Positions 1 through 6,014 of a DNA stretch of 6,839 nucleotides are shown piece after piece. The notes beneath the pieces are model-generated. The model saw nothing but the letters and a program-made list of their open reading frames with translations. It searched no databases and was not told the origin of the DNA. Source of the DNA: Planctomycetaceae bacterium (GTDB lineage Bacteria > Planctomycetota > Planctomycetia > Planctomycetales > Planctomycetaceae). The stretch spans positions 1 through 6,839 of the forward strand of contig CANHVD010000312.1 in assembly GCA_947463775.1 (NCBI GenBank), in the 5' to 3' direction. Numbering within the stretch: the first letter of the stretch is position 1; the number at the start of each line of letters is the position of its first letter. A program made the translations under genes and the position numbers.

Positions 1-1053
1 ACGATTGCCGGAGTCCCCGAACAGAAGCCGCGCTGGAAGCGAGCTGTTGATGCGACCTCCGGTGCTGGGGCTGGTGATTTCGGTGTCCTTGGCGAAGCTC
101 TCGGCCAATTGTATGTCAAGAAGCATTTTCCGGCGGAGTCACGTCGCCACATGGAAAAGTTGGTTGGCAACCTGATGAAGACGTTTGAACAGAGCATTCA
201 CGGGCTGAAGTGGATGACGGATGCGACCAAGGTGAAGGCTCTGGAGAAACTCAGCAAGATCACCACCAAGATTGGTTATCCGGACGAATGGCGAGATTAT
301 TCCAAGCTGGAAATTTCGGAGAGCGATCTGCTGGGCAACATGATGCGGTCCGCACGTGCAGAGCATTTTCGCCAGATCGATCGACTGCATAAACCAGTCG
401 ACCGTAAAGAATGGGGCATGACTCCGCAAACTGTGAACGCGTACTACAACCCCAGTATGAATGAGATCGTGTTTCCTGCCGCGATTCTGCAGCCTCCATT
501 CTTTGATGCCGAGGCCGATGATGCGGCCAACTACGGTGGCATCGGGGCTGTGATCGGTCATGAGATCAGCCATGGTTTTGACGATGAAGGCAGCAAGTAT
601 GATGGCGATGGAAATCTCACGAACTGGTGGACCGAGGAAGATCGCAAAGCGTTCGATGAACTGACGGGGCGATTGGTCACTCAGTATGAATCTTACGAAC
701 CGCTGCCGGGTCGGAAATTGAACGGCAAGCTGACACTCGGAGAAAACATCGCGGACCTCAGCGGCATGGCGATCGCTTACAAGGCTTACAAACTTTCGCT
801 GGGAAATTCGGAAGGCCCCGTCATTGATGGGAAGACCGCCAGTCAGCGATTTTTCCTGGGCTGGGGGCAGATCTGGCGTCGCAAGTATCGAGACGATGAA
901 CTTGTGCGTCGCCTGGTCATCGATCCTCATTCTCCCTCAACGTACCGAGCGAATGGTCCGGTCAGTAACCTGGACGAATTCTACGAAGCATTCGATGTGA
1001 AGCCGGGCGATAAACTCTTCAAGCCAAAAGCGGAACGAATTCAGATCTGGTAG
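1..1053 (+). CDS. M13 family zinc metallopeptidase (neprilysin/PepO-like), C-terminal part
   Basis: The reading frame is open from base 1, so the start lies outside the window; 350 C-terminal residues are present, about half of a usual M13 enzyme (roughly 650-750 residues). These enzymes cleave peptides using one zinc ion and normally act outside the cytoplasm. Numbering from base 1, NAYYNP (146-151) is the substrate-binding motif. HEISH (187-191) gives two zinc ligands and the catalytic Glu188. GENIAD (247-252) gives the third ligand Glu248 and Asp252. His310 and Arg316 have the same six-residue spacing as neprilysin His711 and Arg717. The protein ends in IQIW, like the short hydrophobic tail ending in Trp of the family. 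All catalytic residues are intact. The N-terminal signal or lipobox cannot be seen. The next gene is 390 bases away, so there is no sign of an operon downstream. Confidence 0.96.
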   Translation, partial: TIAGVPEQKPRWKRAVDATSGAGAGDFGVLGEALGQLYVKKHFPAESRRHMEKLVGNLMKTFEQSIHGLKWMTDATKVKALEKLSKITTKIGYPDEWRDYSKLEISESDLLGNMMRSARAEHFRQIDRLHKPVDRKEWGMTPQTVNAYYNPSMNEIVFPAAILQPPFFDAEADDAANYGGIGAVIGHEISHGFDDEGSKYDGDGNLTNWWTEEDRKAFDELTGRLVTQYESYEPLPGRKLNGKLTLGENIADLSGMAIAYKAYKLSLGNSEGPVIDGKTASQRFFLGWGQIWRRKYRDDELVRRLVIDPHSPSTYRANGPVSNLDEFYEAFDVKPGDKLFKPKAERIQIW

Positions 1054-1443
1054 AGACTTTCGCAAGGTGAATGCAGAAGGGATATCTTCGAGCGGAATGA
1101 ATTGAGGCCGGGTGCTCGCCGGATGTAGGCTTAGTTCATGACCTCGTTGGTGGCCGCGCACGGACCAATATTCAGGCTCAGGTGATACGAATTGTCGACG
1201 ACCGTCGGCCAGACGTGTCATCTGAGCCTGTTTCATTCACGGTCTTGTCTGGCTGCAGTACCTGAATTCGGCCACGCTGAAATCGTTTAATGTTTTGCAA
1301 TACTCAAATTGGCGCTATGTTGCGGAAAGTCACCACTGTAAAGATGTTGCATTCGTTTTAGACGCACGGTTCAGTCTGTAAGTCACTGTGTTGATCGTTA
1401 GTCGCCTGATGCTTCTTTGAAAACGAGAAGGTAAGGTAGAGAG
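1054..1443. other. 390-bp noncoding gap before the secreted CAP-domain gene
   Basis: No convincing protein gene is seen on either strand. The clear structure is the long hairpin at 1173-1230, listed separately. The remaining part, about 1231-1430, must hold the promoter of the CAP-domain gene, but I found no well-spaced -35/-10 pair; TTGCAA at 1295-1300 and TATGTT at 1316-1321 are only 15 bases apart. Confidence 0.6.
1173..1230 (+). other. Long two-tier hairpin (structured RNA or terminator-like element)
   Basis: Bases 1173-1189 pair with 1214-1230 over 17 positions: nine perfect outer pairs (CAGGCTCAG with CTGAGCCTG), then eight inner pairs of which two (1182/1221 and 1186/1217) are G-U wobbles in plus-strand RNA. 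Inside the loop, GTCGAC at 1194-1199 pairs with GTCGGC at 1204-1209 around a four-base loop (GACC), with one wobble. On the minus strand these wobbles become A-C mismatches, so the plus-strand transcript folds better. TTTCATT follows the stem, a weak U-tract. It lies 120 bases after the M13 stop codon and 214 before the CAP start. It could be a terminator of the peptidase mRNA, part of a small RNA, or one copy of a dispersed palindromic repeat. Confidence 0.6.
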
Positions 1444-1473
1444 ATGATTGATCAACAGACAGGAAACATCATG
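1433..1473 (+). promoter_or_regulatory. Two alternative ribosome-binding-site/start pairs of the CAP-domain gene
   Basis: AAGG at 1433-1436 lies seven bases before ATG 1444. AGGA at 1461-1464 lies six bases before an in-frame ATG at 1471. Both pairs are plausible. The second would remove nine residues and give a protein beginning MRLFAGLF, which looks like a more usual N-terminus for this class of planctomycete protein. Confidence 0.5.
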
Positions 1474-3756
1474 CGCCTCTTTGCCGGCTTGTTTGGTAGT
1501 TATTGTCGAAATCGACGTCGGTCTAAGCCGTCAGCCGCGGCTGGAATCGTCGACACGCTCGAGACGAGAGTTCTGCTGGCCGCGGTGAATCTTGCCGATG
1601 AAGAGCAATTGATTCTGGAGTTGATTAATCGCGCTCGGGCCAATCCCGAAGCCGAAGCGACCCGACTGGGTATTTCACTGAACGCCAGTTTGCCAGCGGG
1701 AACGATCAGTGCGACACCCAAGCAGCCGCTGGCTCCGAATCAGCAACTGCAGAACGCTTCCGTCGCGCATTCCACGGATATGATTAATCGCGACTTCTTT
1801 GCACATACCAATCCGAGCGGAGTTACTCCGGGTGGGCGAGCCACGGCGGCCGGATATGACTGGTGGACCATCGCTGAGAACATTGCTTACATCGGATACT
1901 TCGGCAATGTTGATATCAATGCAAACTCACGTCAGGCTCACGACCTGCTGTTCAAAAGTGCTGGCCATCGCACAAACATAATGATGCCTGAAGTTGAGGA
2001 GATCGGCATCGGCATTCGTAATGGAGCCTTTATACCATCAGGAGGAAACGCAACCCTCGTCACTGAGAACTTTGGACGACGCGACCTGAACCCGATCATT
2101 ACCGGGGTCGTGTATTCTGACACGAACAATTCTGATTTCTACGATATTGGCGAAGCGGTTCGTGGCGGCACTATTACAGCACGTCGCGTCAGTGACGGCG
2201 CGACCTTTACGGAGACTATTGGCTCATCGGGCGGGTATGGCCTGATAGTTCCTGCCGGAAGCTATGTGGTTACGGCCGCGTTCACGCGGAACGGTATTCC
2301 GGTTTCCATGTCCTCCAATGTCACCGTGTCCGTCGACAACGTGAAGGTTGACTTTGATGCCACGGCGGCCGTTACAGTGAACCTGACGCTGTCATCGCCA
2401 ACAGTCGCAATGACCGAGACCGGAACCGCGGCCACCATGCAGTTTACGGTCACTCGAGCCGGCAGCTTGACCGGGGCACTCACGGTCAATCTGAATTCCA
2501 ACGACACTTCAGAACTCTCTGTTCCGTCTAGTGTTCTGATCCCAGATGGACAGAGTTCCGTCAACTTCACCGTCACGGCAGTTGATGACGGACTCATCGA
2601 CGGTACACAGACTGCTTTAGTGCAGGCCTCTGCAGTTGGTGCGGTCGCAGTCAATCGAAGTGTCACTGTGGCCGATACGACAGCACCGACATTCACTGTC
2701 TTTGACATTGTGACCACAACACTCAGGCCGACGTTCTCCTGGATTGGCATTTCCAACGCTGCCAGTTACGAGATTCTTGTCGTGCAGATCACGACGGCCT
2801 CTTCTGTTTTTCATCGACAGGCCGGGATTACATCGACGTCTTATACGATGCCCATCGACTTGCCACTTGGCACCTTTTATATCCGCCTTCGAGCAATCAC
2901 CTCCGCGAGAGTATTCAGTCCGTGGGGGCCGATCCAGATGATTCGCTCGCGTCCTTTAACGACTGTGGAAGGATCCGGCCGGACTGAAGCTTCCGGAACG
3001 TTCACGATCCGCTGGGCCGCAATTCCTGGAGCTACCAGCTACGACATTGTGGTCGACCGGTTGACATCGCAGACACGGGGGTTCTTAAGGAACGGGGCCG
3101 TCCCGACGAACTCGCTTGTCGTCAGTGACTTCCCGATTGGCCAGTATCAAGTTCGTGTCAGAGTACTGGCACCTGGAATGGCGTCGGGCTGGAGCATTGC
3201 CGCCCTCGTTACAGTTAGTATTCAGCCTACAGGCGTTCGAGTCAACGCTGCTGGTTTTGGCTCGGTCGCGACGGTGAATTGGGATGCCGTGAATGGGGCG
3301 GTACGGTATGACGTCCAGGTCGACAATCAGACGACCGGGGTGAGTCAGGTCATTCGCAACGTCAATGTCGTTGGCACAAGCCTGGCGATGCCAACGTTGA
3401 CACCAGGATCCTACACTGCCGTCGTCAGAGCGATCGACTCCTCGAACAGGACTTATTCAGCATCAGCACCTGCCGCGTTTGTGCTCAATAGTGCAACTCC
3501 CCTGAGGTTGGCAGATATGACCCTCGCTGGTCGGCCATTATTCAGTTGGATCACTGTCGCCGGGGCCGTTCGCTACGAACTCGTCTTCGCCAATGCTTCT
3601 CTGGTGCCACAAATTACCCTCAGCAACCTCACAGGGAATCAGTATCAGCCTACAGTTCCACTTGCCGCAGGAGTGTGGCGAGCGTGGATTCGAGCGTTCG
3701 ATAGTAGCGGCAATGCGACCGCAACCAGCAATACCGTTGAGTTCACACTGGTTTAG
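1444..3756 (+). CDS. Large secreted CAP-domain protein with Calx-beta and fibronectin-III-like repeats
   Basis: A 770-residue protein, probably exported and acting at the cell surface. An Arg-rich N-terminus leads to LETRVLLA (39-46), a variant of the LEPR-XLL motif of planctomycete extracellular proteins. Residues 53-212 form a CAP/SCP (YkwD-like) domain: AHSTDM with His109, FAHTNPSG with His121, AENIAY with Glu145, GHRTNIM with His175, then EIGIGI and TENFG. His121, Glu145 and His175 match three cavity residues of eukaryotic CAP proteins; I do not see the fourth, a Glu. Residues 219-305 begin ITGVVYSDTNN and FYDIGE, like SdrD/CNA-B segments. Residues 311-412 are a Calx-beta-like domain with DDGLIDGTQT at 381-390. 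Residues 415-770 hold four fibronectin-III-like repeats. No C-terminal anchor or sorting motif is seen. Adhesion or matrix binding is an inference; the CAP domain activity is unknown. The start could be 1471. Confidence 0.93.
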   Translation: MIDQQTGNIMRLFAGLFGSYCRNRRRSKPSAAAGIVDTLETRVLLAAVNLADEEQLILELINRARANPEAEATRLGISLNASLPAGTISATPKQPLAPNQQLQNASVAHSTDMINRDFFAHTNPSGVTPGGRATAAGYDWWTIAENIAYIGYFGNVDINANSRQAHDLLFKSAGHRTNIMMPEVEEIGIGIRNGAFIPSGGNATLVTENFGRRDLNPIITGVVYSDTNNSDFYDIGEAVRGGTITARRVSDGATFTETIGSSGGYGLIVPAGSYVVTAAFTRNGIPVSMSSNVTVSVDNVKVDFDATAAVTVNLTLSSPTVAMTETGTAATMQFTVTRAGSLTGALTVNLNSNDTSELSVPSSVLIPDGQSSVNFTVTAVDDGLIDGTQTALVQASAVGAVAVNRSVTVADTTAPTFTVFDIVTTTLRPTFSWIGISNAASYEILVVQITTASSVFHRQAGITSTSYTMPIDLPLGTFYIRLRAITSARVFSPWGPIQMIRSRPLTTVEGSGRTEASGTFTIRWAAIPGATSYDIVVDRLTSQTRGFLRNGAVPTNSLVVSDFPIGQYQVRVRVLAPGMASGWSIAALVTVSIQPTGVRVNAAGFGSVATVNWDAVNGAVRYDVQVDNQTTGVSQVIRNVNVVGTSLAMPTLTPGSYTAVVRAIDSSNRTYSASAPAAFVLNSATPLRLADMTLAGRPLFSWITVAGAVRYELVFANASLVPQITLSNLTGNQYQPTVPLAAGVWRAWIRAFDSSGNATATSNTVEFTLV
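2686..3753 (+). repeat. Four tandem fibronectin-III-like repeats within the CAP-domain protein
   Basis: Residues about 415-505, 506-595, 596-684 and 685-770 repeat one pattern: a core Trp, a short loop with Ala, then Tyr-Glu/Asp and a beta strand. The Trp residues are at 433, 524, 613 and 702, a spacing of 91, 89 and 89. Matching parts read FSWIGISNAASYEILV, IRWAAIPGATSYDIVV, VNWDAVNGAVRYDVQV and FSWITVAGAVRYELVF. Each unit later has a Pro- or Gly-containing turn followed by a strand with the form VRAxDSS or similar. Identity between units is modest, so the repeats are old at the protein level and not recent DNA duplications. Confidence 0.8.
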
Positions 3757-3927
3757 AACGCGCAATAAAACGGGGCGGGCTTCCGTCTCTGGATGTGCGT
3801 GGTGACTACTGGGTGAACGGATTGGCTGAGCGTCTTGATGATAGTTTCAGGACGGCAGCGGTGAGCATTTAGATTGGACGTTGGATCTGAAGGCTTCGCC
3901 GTGATGAGTAGTCGCAGTCTGCGTCTC

Positions 3928-3949
3928 AGCCTGTGCCGTTTATGAGGCT
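3928..3949 (-). terminator. Weak hairpin between convergent genes
   Basis: On the minus strand AGCCT, starting within the TAG stop codon of the channel-like gene, can pair with AGGCT twelve bases later. The stem is only five pairs and has no T-run. The 191-bp gap 3757-3947 between the two convergent genes holds no better terminator; CGCA-GTC-TGCG at about 3913-3923 is weaker still. Confidence 0.2.
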
Positions 3950-4328
3950 ATTCACCAGTCTCTTCCTCTGCCAGATGAAAACGGTGCATCACGCGGTGAA
4001 AGACTGGCGTCAGCATCACCGCCGTAGCGCTGAGGAAGATGACACCGCTGAATAAGGCATAGAACGATGCAAACAATTTGCCTGCAGTTGTTGTCATCGG
4101 GTTGACCGGGCCCATTCCCGTCAGAATCATTGACGCGTTCAGCAGGGCGTCGATCCACTGTAATCCACCGAACCAGCGATAGCCAAGAACGCCGATTCCC
4201 AGGCTCGCTCCGATTATAATTGCGGATACGACTCCGTAGAGAGACAGCCGCAGGAAAAAGTGGGCCCGCTCGGCCAAAGGCTGTGTTTTTTTCTCAAATC
4301 TCATCGTCTTTTGATCCAACTCAGCCAC
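3948..4328 (-). CDS. Small two-helix membrane protein resembling a potassium-channel pore with altered filter
   Basis: 126 residues from a GTG start at 4328; an in-frame ATG at 4304 would give 118 residues, and neither start has a strong ribosome binding site. I see a charged cytoplasmic N-terminus, a first membrane helix at about 28-50, a short amphipathic stretch beginning WIDALLNAS (58-66), the turn TGMGPV (70-75), NPMTTTAGKLFASFYAL leading into a second helix (about 86-107), and a C-terminal tail with HRVMHRFH and acidic residues. The order helix, WxDA, T-x-x-G, P-x-T-T, GK-x-F, FYAL, helix matches the pore module of two-transmembrane potassium channels, but TGMGPV stands where TVGYGD is expected. 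Similar small proteins occur in other bacteria as uncharacterised proteins, as far as I recall. Ion conduction is not shown; it may be a non-conducting or differently selective relative. It is convergent with the CAP gene and divergent from xylA. Confidence 0.85.
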   Translation of the reverse strand: MAELDQKTMRFEKKTQPLAERAHFFLRLSLYGVVSAIIIGASLGIGVLGYRWFGGLQWIDALLNASMILTGMGPVNPMTTTAGKLFASFYALFSGVIFLSATAVMLTPVFHRVMHRFHLAEEETGE

Positions 4329-4402
4329 GTTCGTGGGGCGGCCTTCAATCCCGTTGAAAGAACGCTAAAATGCATGTTTCACGCCAGAGCAGTATACCGC
4401 GC

Positions 4403-4431
4403 ACTTTATTCTGATGTGACAGTTCTGTCAT
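4403..4431 (-). promoter_or_regulatory. Candidate promoter of the channel-like gene
   Basis: Read on the minus strand, ATGACA (4431-4426) is a five-of-six match to the -35 consensus. After a 17-base spacer, TAAAGT (4408-4403) is a four-of-six match to the -10 consensus. This would put transcription start near 4396 and give a leader of about 68 bases before GTG 4328. The -35 element overlaps the palindrome at 4417-4430. Housekeeping promoters in planctomycetes are not well defined, so this rests on general bacterial consensus only. Confidence 0.35.
4417..4430. promoter_or_regulatory. Palindrome in the divergent intergenic region, possible operator
   Basis: TGACAG-TT-CTGTCA is a perfect six-base inverted repeat with a two-base centre. 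It is 55 bases before the xylA start and overlaps the candidate -35 of the divergent channel-like gene, a position where a dimeric repressor could affect both genes. A six-base palindrome is expected by chance fairly often in a region of this size, so the support is modest. Confidence 0.3.
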
Positions 4432-4472
4432 TGAGTGCCCGGACTTCTCCCACACTACGGCGTTTTGATCGC

Positions 4473-4477
4473 GAAGG
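4473..4477 (+). promoter_or_regulatory. Ribosome binding site of xylA
   Basis: GAAGG lies eight bases before ATG 4486. This site decides the start: the frame is open further upstream to a GTG at 4435, but those extra 17 residues (beginning MPGLLPHYG) are not part of known xylose isomerases, and only the ATG 4486 start puts the active-site residues at the same numbers as in E. coli XylA. Confidence 0.75.
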
Positions 4478-4485
4478 CAGATAGA

Positions 4486-5799
4486 ATGACCACGTATTTC
4501 CCGGAAGTTGACAAGATCCAGTTCGAAGGAACATCGTCCCGCAATCCTCTGGCCTTCCGGCATTATAACGCGTCCGAGATTGTCGAAGGCCGGACGATGA
4601 ACGACTGGCTGCGCTTCGCCGTCTGTTACTGGCACACGTTCCGAGGAACCGGTTCTGATCCTTTCGGTGCTCCAACGCTGATGCGGCCTTGGGACGACGG
4701 AACTGATTCTCTGGACAATGCTCTGCGTCGCGTCGATGTCGCCTTCGAGTTCATGACCAAACTGGGAGTTCCATACTACTGCTTCCATGACCGCGATGTG
4801 GCTCCTGAAGGGGCGACTTTGCGAGAAAGCAATGCTAACCTGGATGCTGTTGCTCGCAAGCTGAAGGAAGCTCAGCGTTCAACAGGCATCAAGCTGCTGT
4901 GGGGGACGGCGAACCTGTTTTCACATCCTCGTTACATGCACGGAGCGGCAACAAGCCCTAATGCCGATGTGTTTGCTTACGCTGGTGCTCAGGTTAAGAA
5001 GGCTCTCGAAGTTACCTATGAACTGGGTGGCGAGAACTATGTGTTCTGGGGCGGTCGCGAAGGCTACATGTGCTCTTATAACACTGACATGAAGCGCGAG
5101 CTGGACCATCTGGCTCGCTTCATGCACATGGCTCACGAGCATGCGAAGTCGATCGGTTTCAAGGGTCAGTTCCTGTTTGAGCCAAAGCCAAAGGAGCCGA
5201 CCAAGCACCAGTATGACTTCGACGCGGCCGCATGTCTCAACTTCCTGCGTCAGTATGGTCTGATGGATGTTGTGAAGCTGAACATCGAAACGAATCATGC
5301 GACGCTCGCTGGTCATTCGATGATGCACGAACTCGAATACGCGTCAATCCAGGGAGTTCTCGGAAGCATCGACGCCAACACCGGCGACCTGCTTTTGGGC
5401 TGGGATACTGACCAGTTCCCAACGGACATTTACCTGACAACACAGATTATGCTGGTGCTGATGAAGCAGGGCGGATTGCATTCCGGTGGAACGAACTTCG
5501 ACGCGAAGGTTCGCCGCGAAAGCATCGACCCGATCGACCTCTTTCATGCTCATGTTGGCGGTATGGACGCGTTTGCTCGCGGTCTGAAAATCGCCGCTGC
5601 AATTCGTGCTGATGGCGTGCTGAACGATTTCGTTCGTCAGCGTTACAGCACTTACGACAACGGAATGGGGCGTCGCATCGAAGCGGGCTCGGTTTCTCTG
5701 AATGAACTGGACACCTACATTCAGGAAAGCACCAGCCTGACGGCCAATACCAGCGGTCGCCAGGAAATGCTCGAAAACCTCATCAACCGCTACATCTAA
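4486..5799 (+). CDS. xylA: Xylose isomerase
   Basis: 437 residues, complete. The enzyme converts D-xylose to D-xylulose (and D-glucose to D-fructose) in the cytoplasm, using two divalent metal ions in a TIM barrel, usually as a tetramer. Signature FHDRDVAPEG (100-109) holds His101 and Asp104; FEPKPKEP (231-238) holds Glu232 and Lys234; NIETNHATLAGH (266-277) holds Glu268 and His271; then Asp296 in SIDANTGD, Asp307 and Asp309 in GWDTDQ, and Asp339 in GGTNFDAK. All fall at the same numbers as in E. coli XylA, so this is the longer class II form and should be active. Thr269 sits where Ala is usual beside the metal ligand. A GAAGG ribosome site precedes ATG 4486. No xylulokinase, transporter or XylR gene is nearby; the palindrome at 4417-4430 is the only candidate operator. 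Strong hairpins follow the stop codon. Confidence 0.99.
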   Translation: MTTYFPEVDKIQFEGTSSRNPLAFRHYNASEIVEGRTMNDWLRFAVCYWHTFRGTGSDPFGAPTLMRPWDDGTDSLDNALRRVDVAFEFMTKLGVPYYCFHDRDVAPEGATLRESNANLDAVARKLKEAQRSTGIKLLWGTANLFSHPRYMHGAATSPNADVFAYAGAQVKKALEVTYELGGENYVFWGGREGYMCSYNTDMKRELDHLARFMHMAHEHAKSIGFKGQFLFEPKPKEPTKHQYDFDAAACLNFLRQYGLMDVVKLNIETNHATLAGHSMMHELEYASIQGVLGSIDANTGDLLLGWDTDQFPTDIYLTTQIMLVLMKQGGLHSGGTNFDAKVRRESIDPIDLFHAHVGGMDAFARGLKIAAAIRADGVLNDFVRQRYSTYDNGMGRRIEAGSVSLNELDTYIQESTSLTANTSGRQEMLENLINRYI

Positions 5800-5817
5800 C
5801 AAGGGCTGAGCCCTTGT
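5799..5817 (+). terminator. Hairpin starting at the xylA stop codon
   Basis: ACAAGGGCT and AGCCCTTGT form a perfect nine-base inverted repeat with one central base; as RNA this is an eight-pair stem with a three-base loop (UGA). It begins with the last base of the xylA TAA. No T-run follows (CCCGGGTG), so it may act by protecting the mRNA 3' end or as a non-classical terminator. Confidence 0.55.
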
Positions 5818-5849
5818 CCCGGGTGATCTCAAGGCCCGATACCCAGGGA
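5817..5849 (+). other. Second hairpin downstream of xylA
   Basis: TCCCGGGT (5817-5824) pairs with ACCCAGGGA (5841-5849) over eight pairs with a single bulged A at 5845 and a 16-base loop. It starts directly where the first hairpin ends, sharing base 5817, so the two could stack or compete for that base. There is no T-run. Confidence 0.4.
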
Positions 5850-5871
5850 GATGCAAGTTTTGTTCGCTGCG

Positions 5872-5904
5872 GGCAGAGTGTATTCATGATGGATACACTC
5901 TGCC
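5872..5904 (+). terminator. Strong hairpin in the gap after xylA
   Basis: GGCAGAGTGTAT (5872-5883) and ATACACTCTGCC (5893-5904) are perfect 12-base inverted arms. The pairing can extend inward by a wobble (5884/5892) and a C-G pair (5885/5891), leaving the five-base loop ATGAT. No T-run follows on the plus strand (GAGTGAAACG), and on the minus strand the stem is followed by CGCAGCG. It is the most stable simple hairpin in the window and lies 73 bases after the xylA stop. It may end or stabilise the xylA transcript, or be a protein-binding site. Confidence 0.5.
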
Positions 5905-6014
5905 GAGTGAAACGCAGGGGCGGTTCTCCCGGGATCCTGCTGTTTGTTGGCTTATGCAGATCACAGCATCGTCAGTGGACACCTTGATCAAATCTCAGCG
6001 CAGATTGACAGACC

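Noticed and set aside
139..930. 263-codon open frame on the minus strand across the M13 gene
   Set aside because: It lies antisense to the peptidase, whose active-site motifs prove the plus-strand frame; its own translation shows no domain.
1295..1321. TTGCAA and TATGTT as a promoter of the CAP-domain gene
   Set aside because: The spacer is only 15 bases and the -10 match is partial, so it is not better than chance.
2262..2756. 164-codon minus-strand frame rich in Thr, Val and Ser
   Set aside because: It is the reverse complement of the Calx-beta region and only mirrors its Val/Thr-rich composition.
4435..4485. Longer N-terminus of xylA from GTG 4435
   Set aside because: The added residues do not fit the family, no ribosome site precedes the GTG, and GAAGG before ATG 4486 plus the E. 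coli-like residue numbers support the shorter form.
5344..5856. 170-codon minus-strand frame across the end of xylA
   Set aside because: Antisense to conserved catalytic segments of XylA and without recognisable motifs.
5851..5889. Short ATG frame of 12 codons (MQVLFAAGRVYS) after xylA
   Set aside because: The GGGAG before it touches the ATG, which is too close for a ribosome site, and the frame ends in the strong hairpin.
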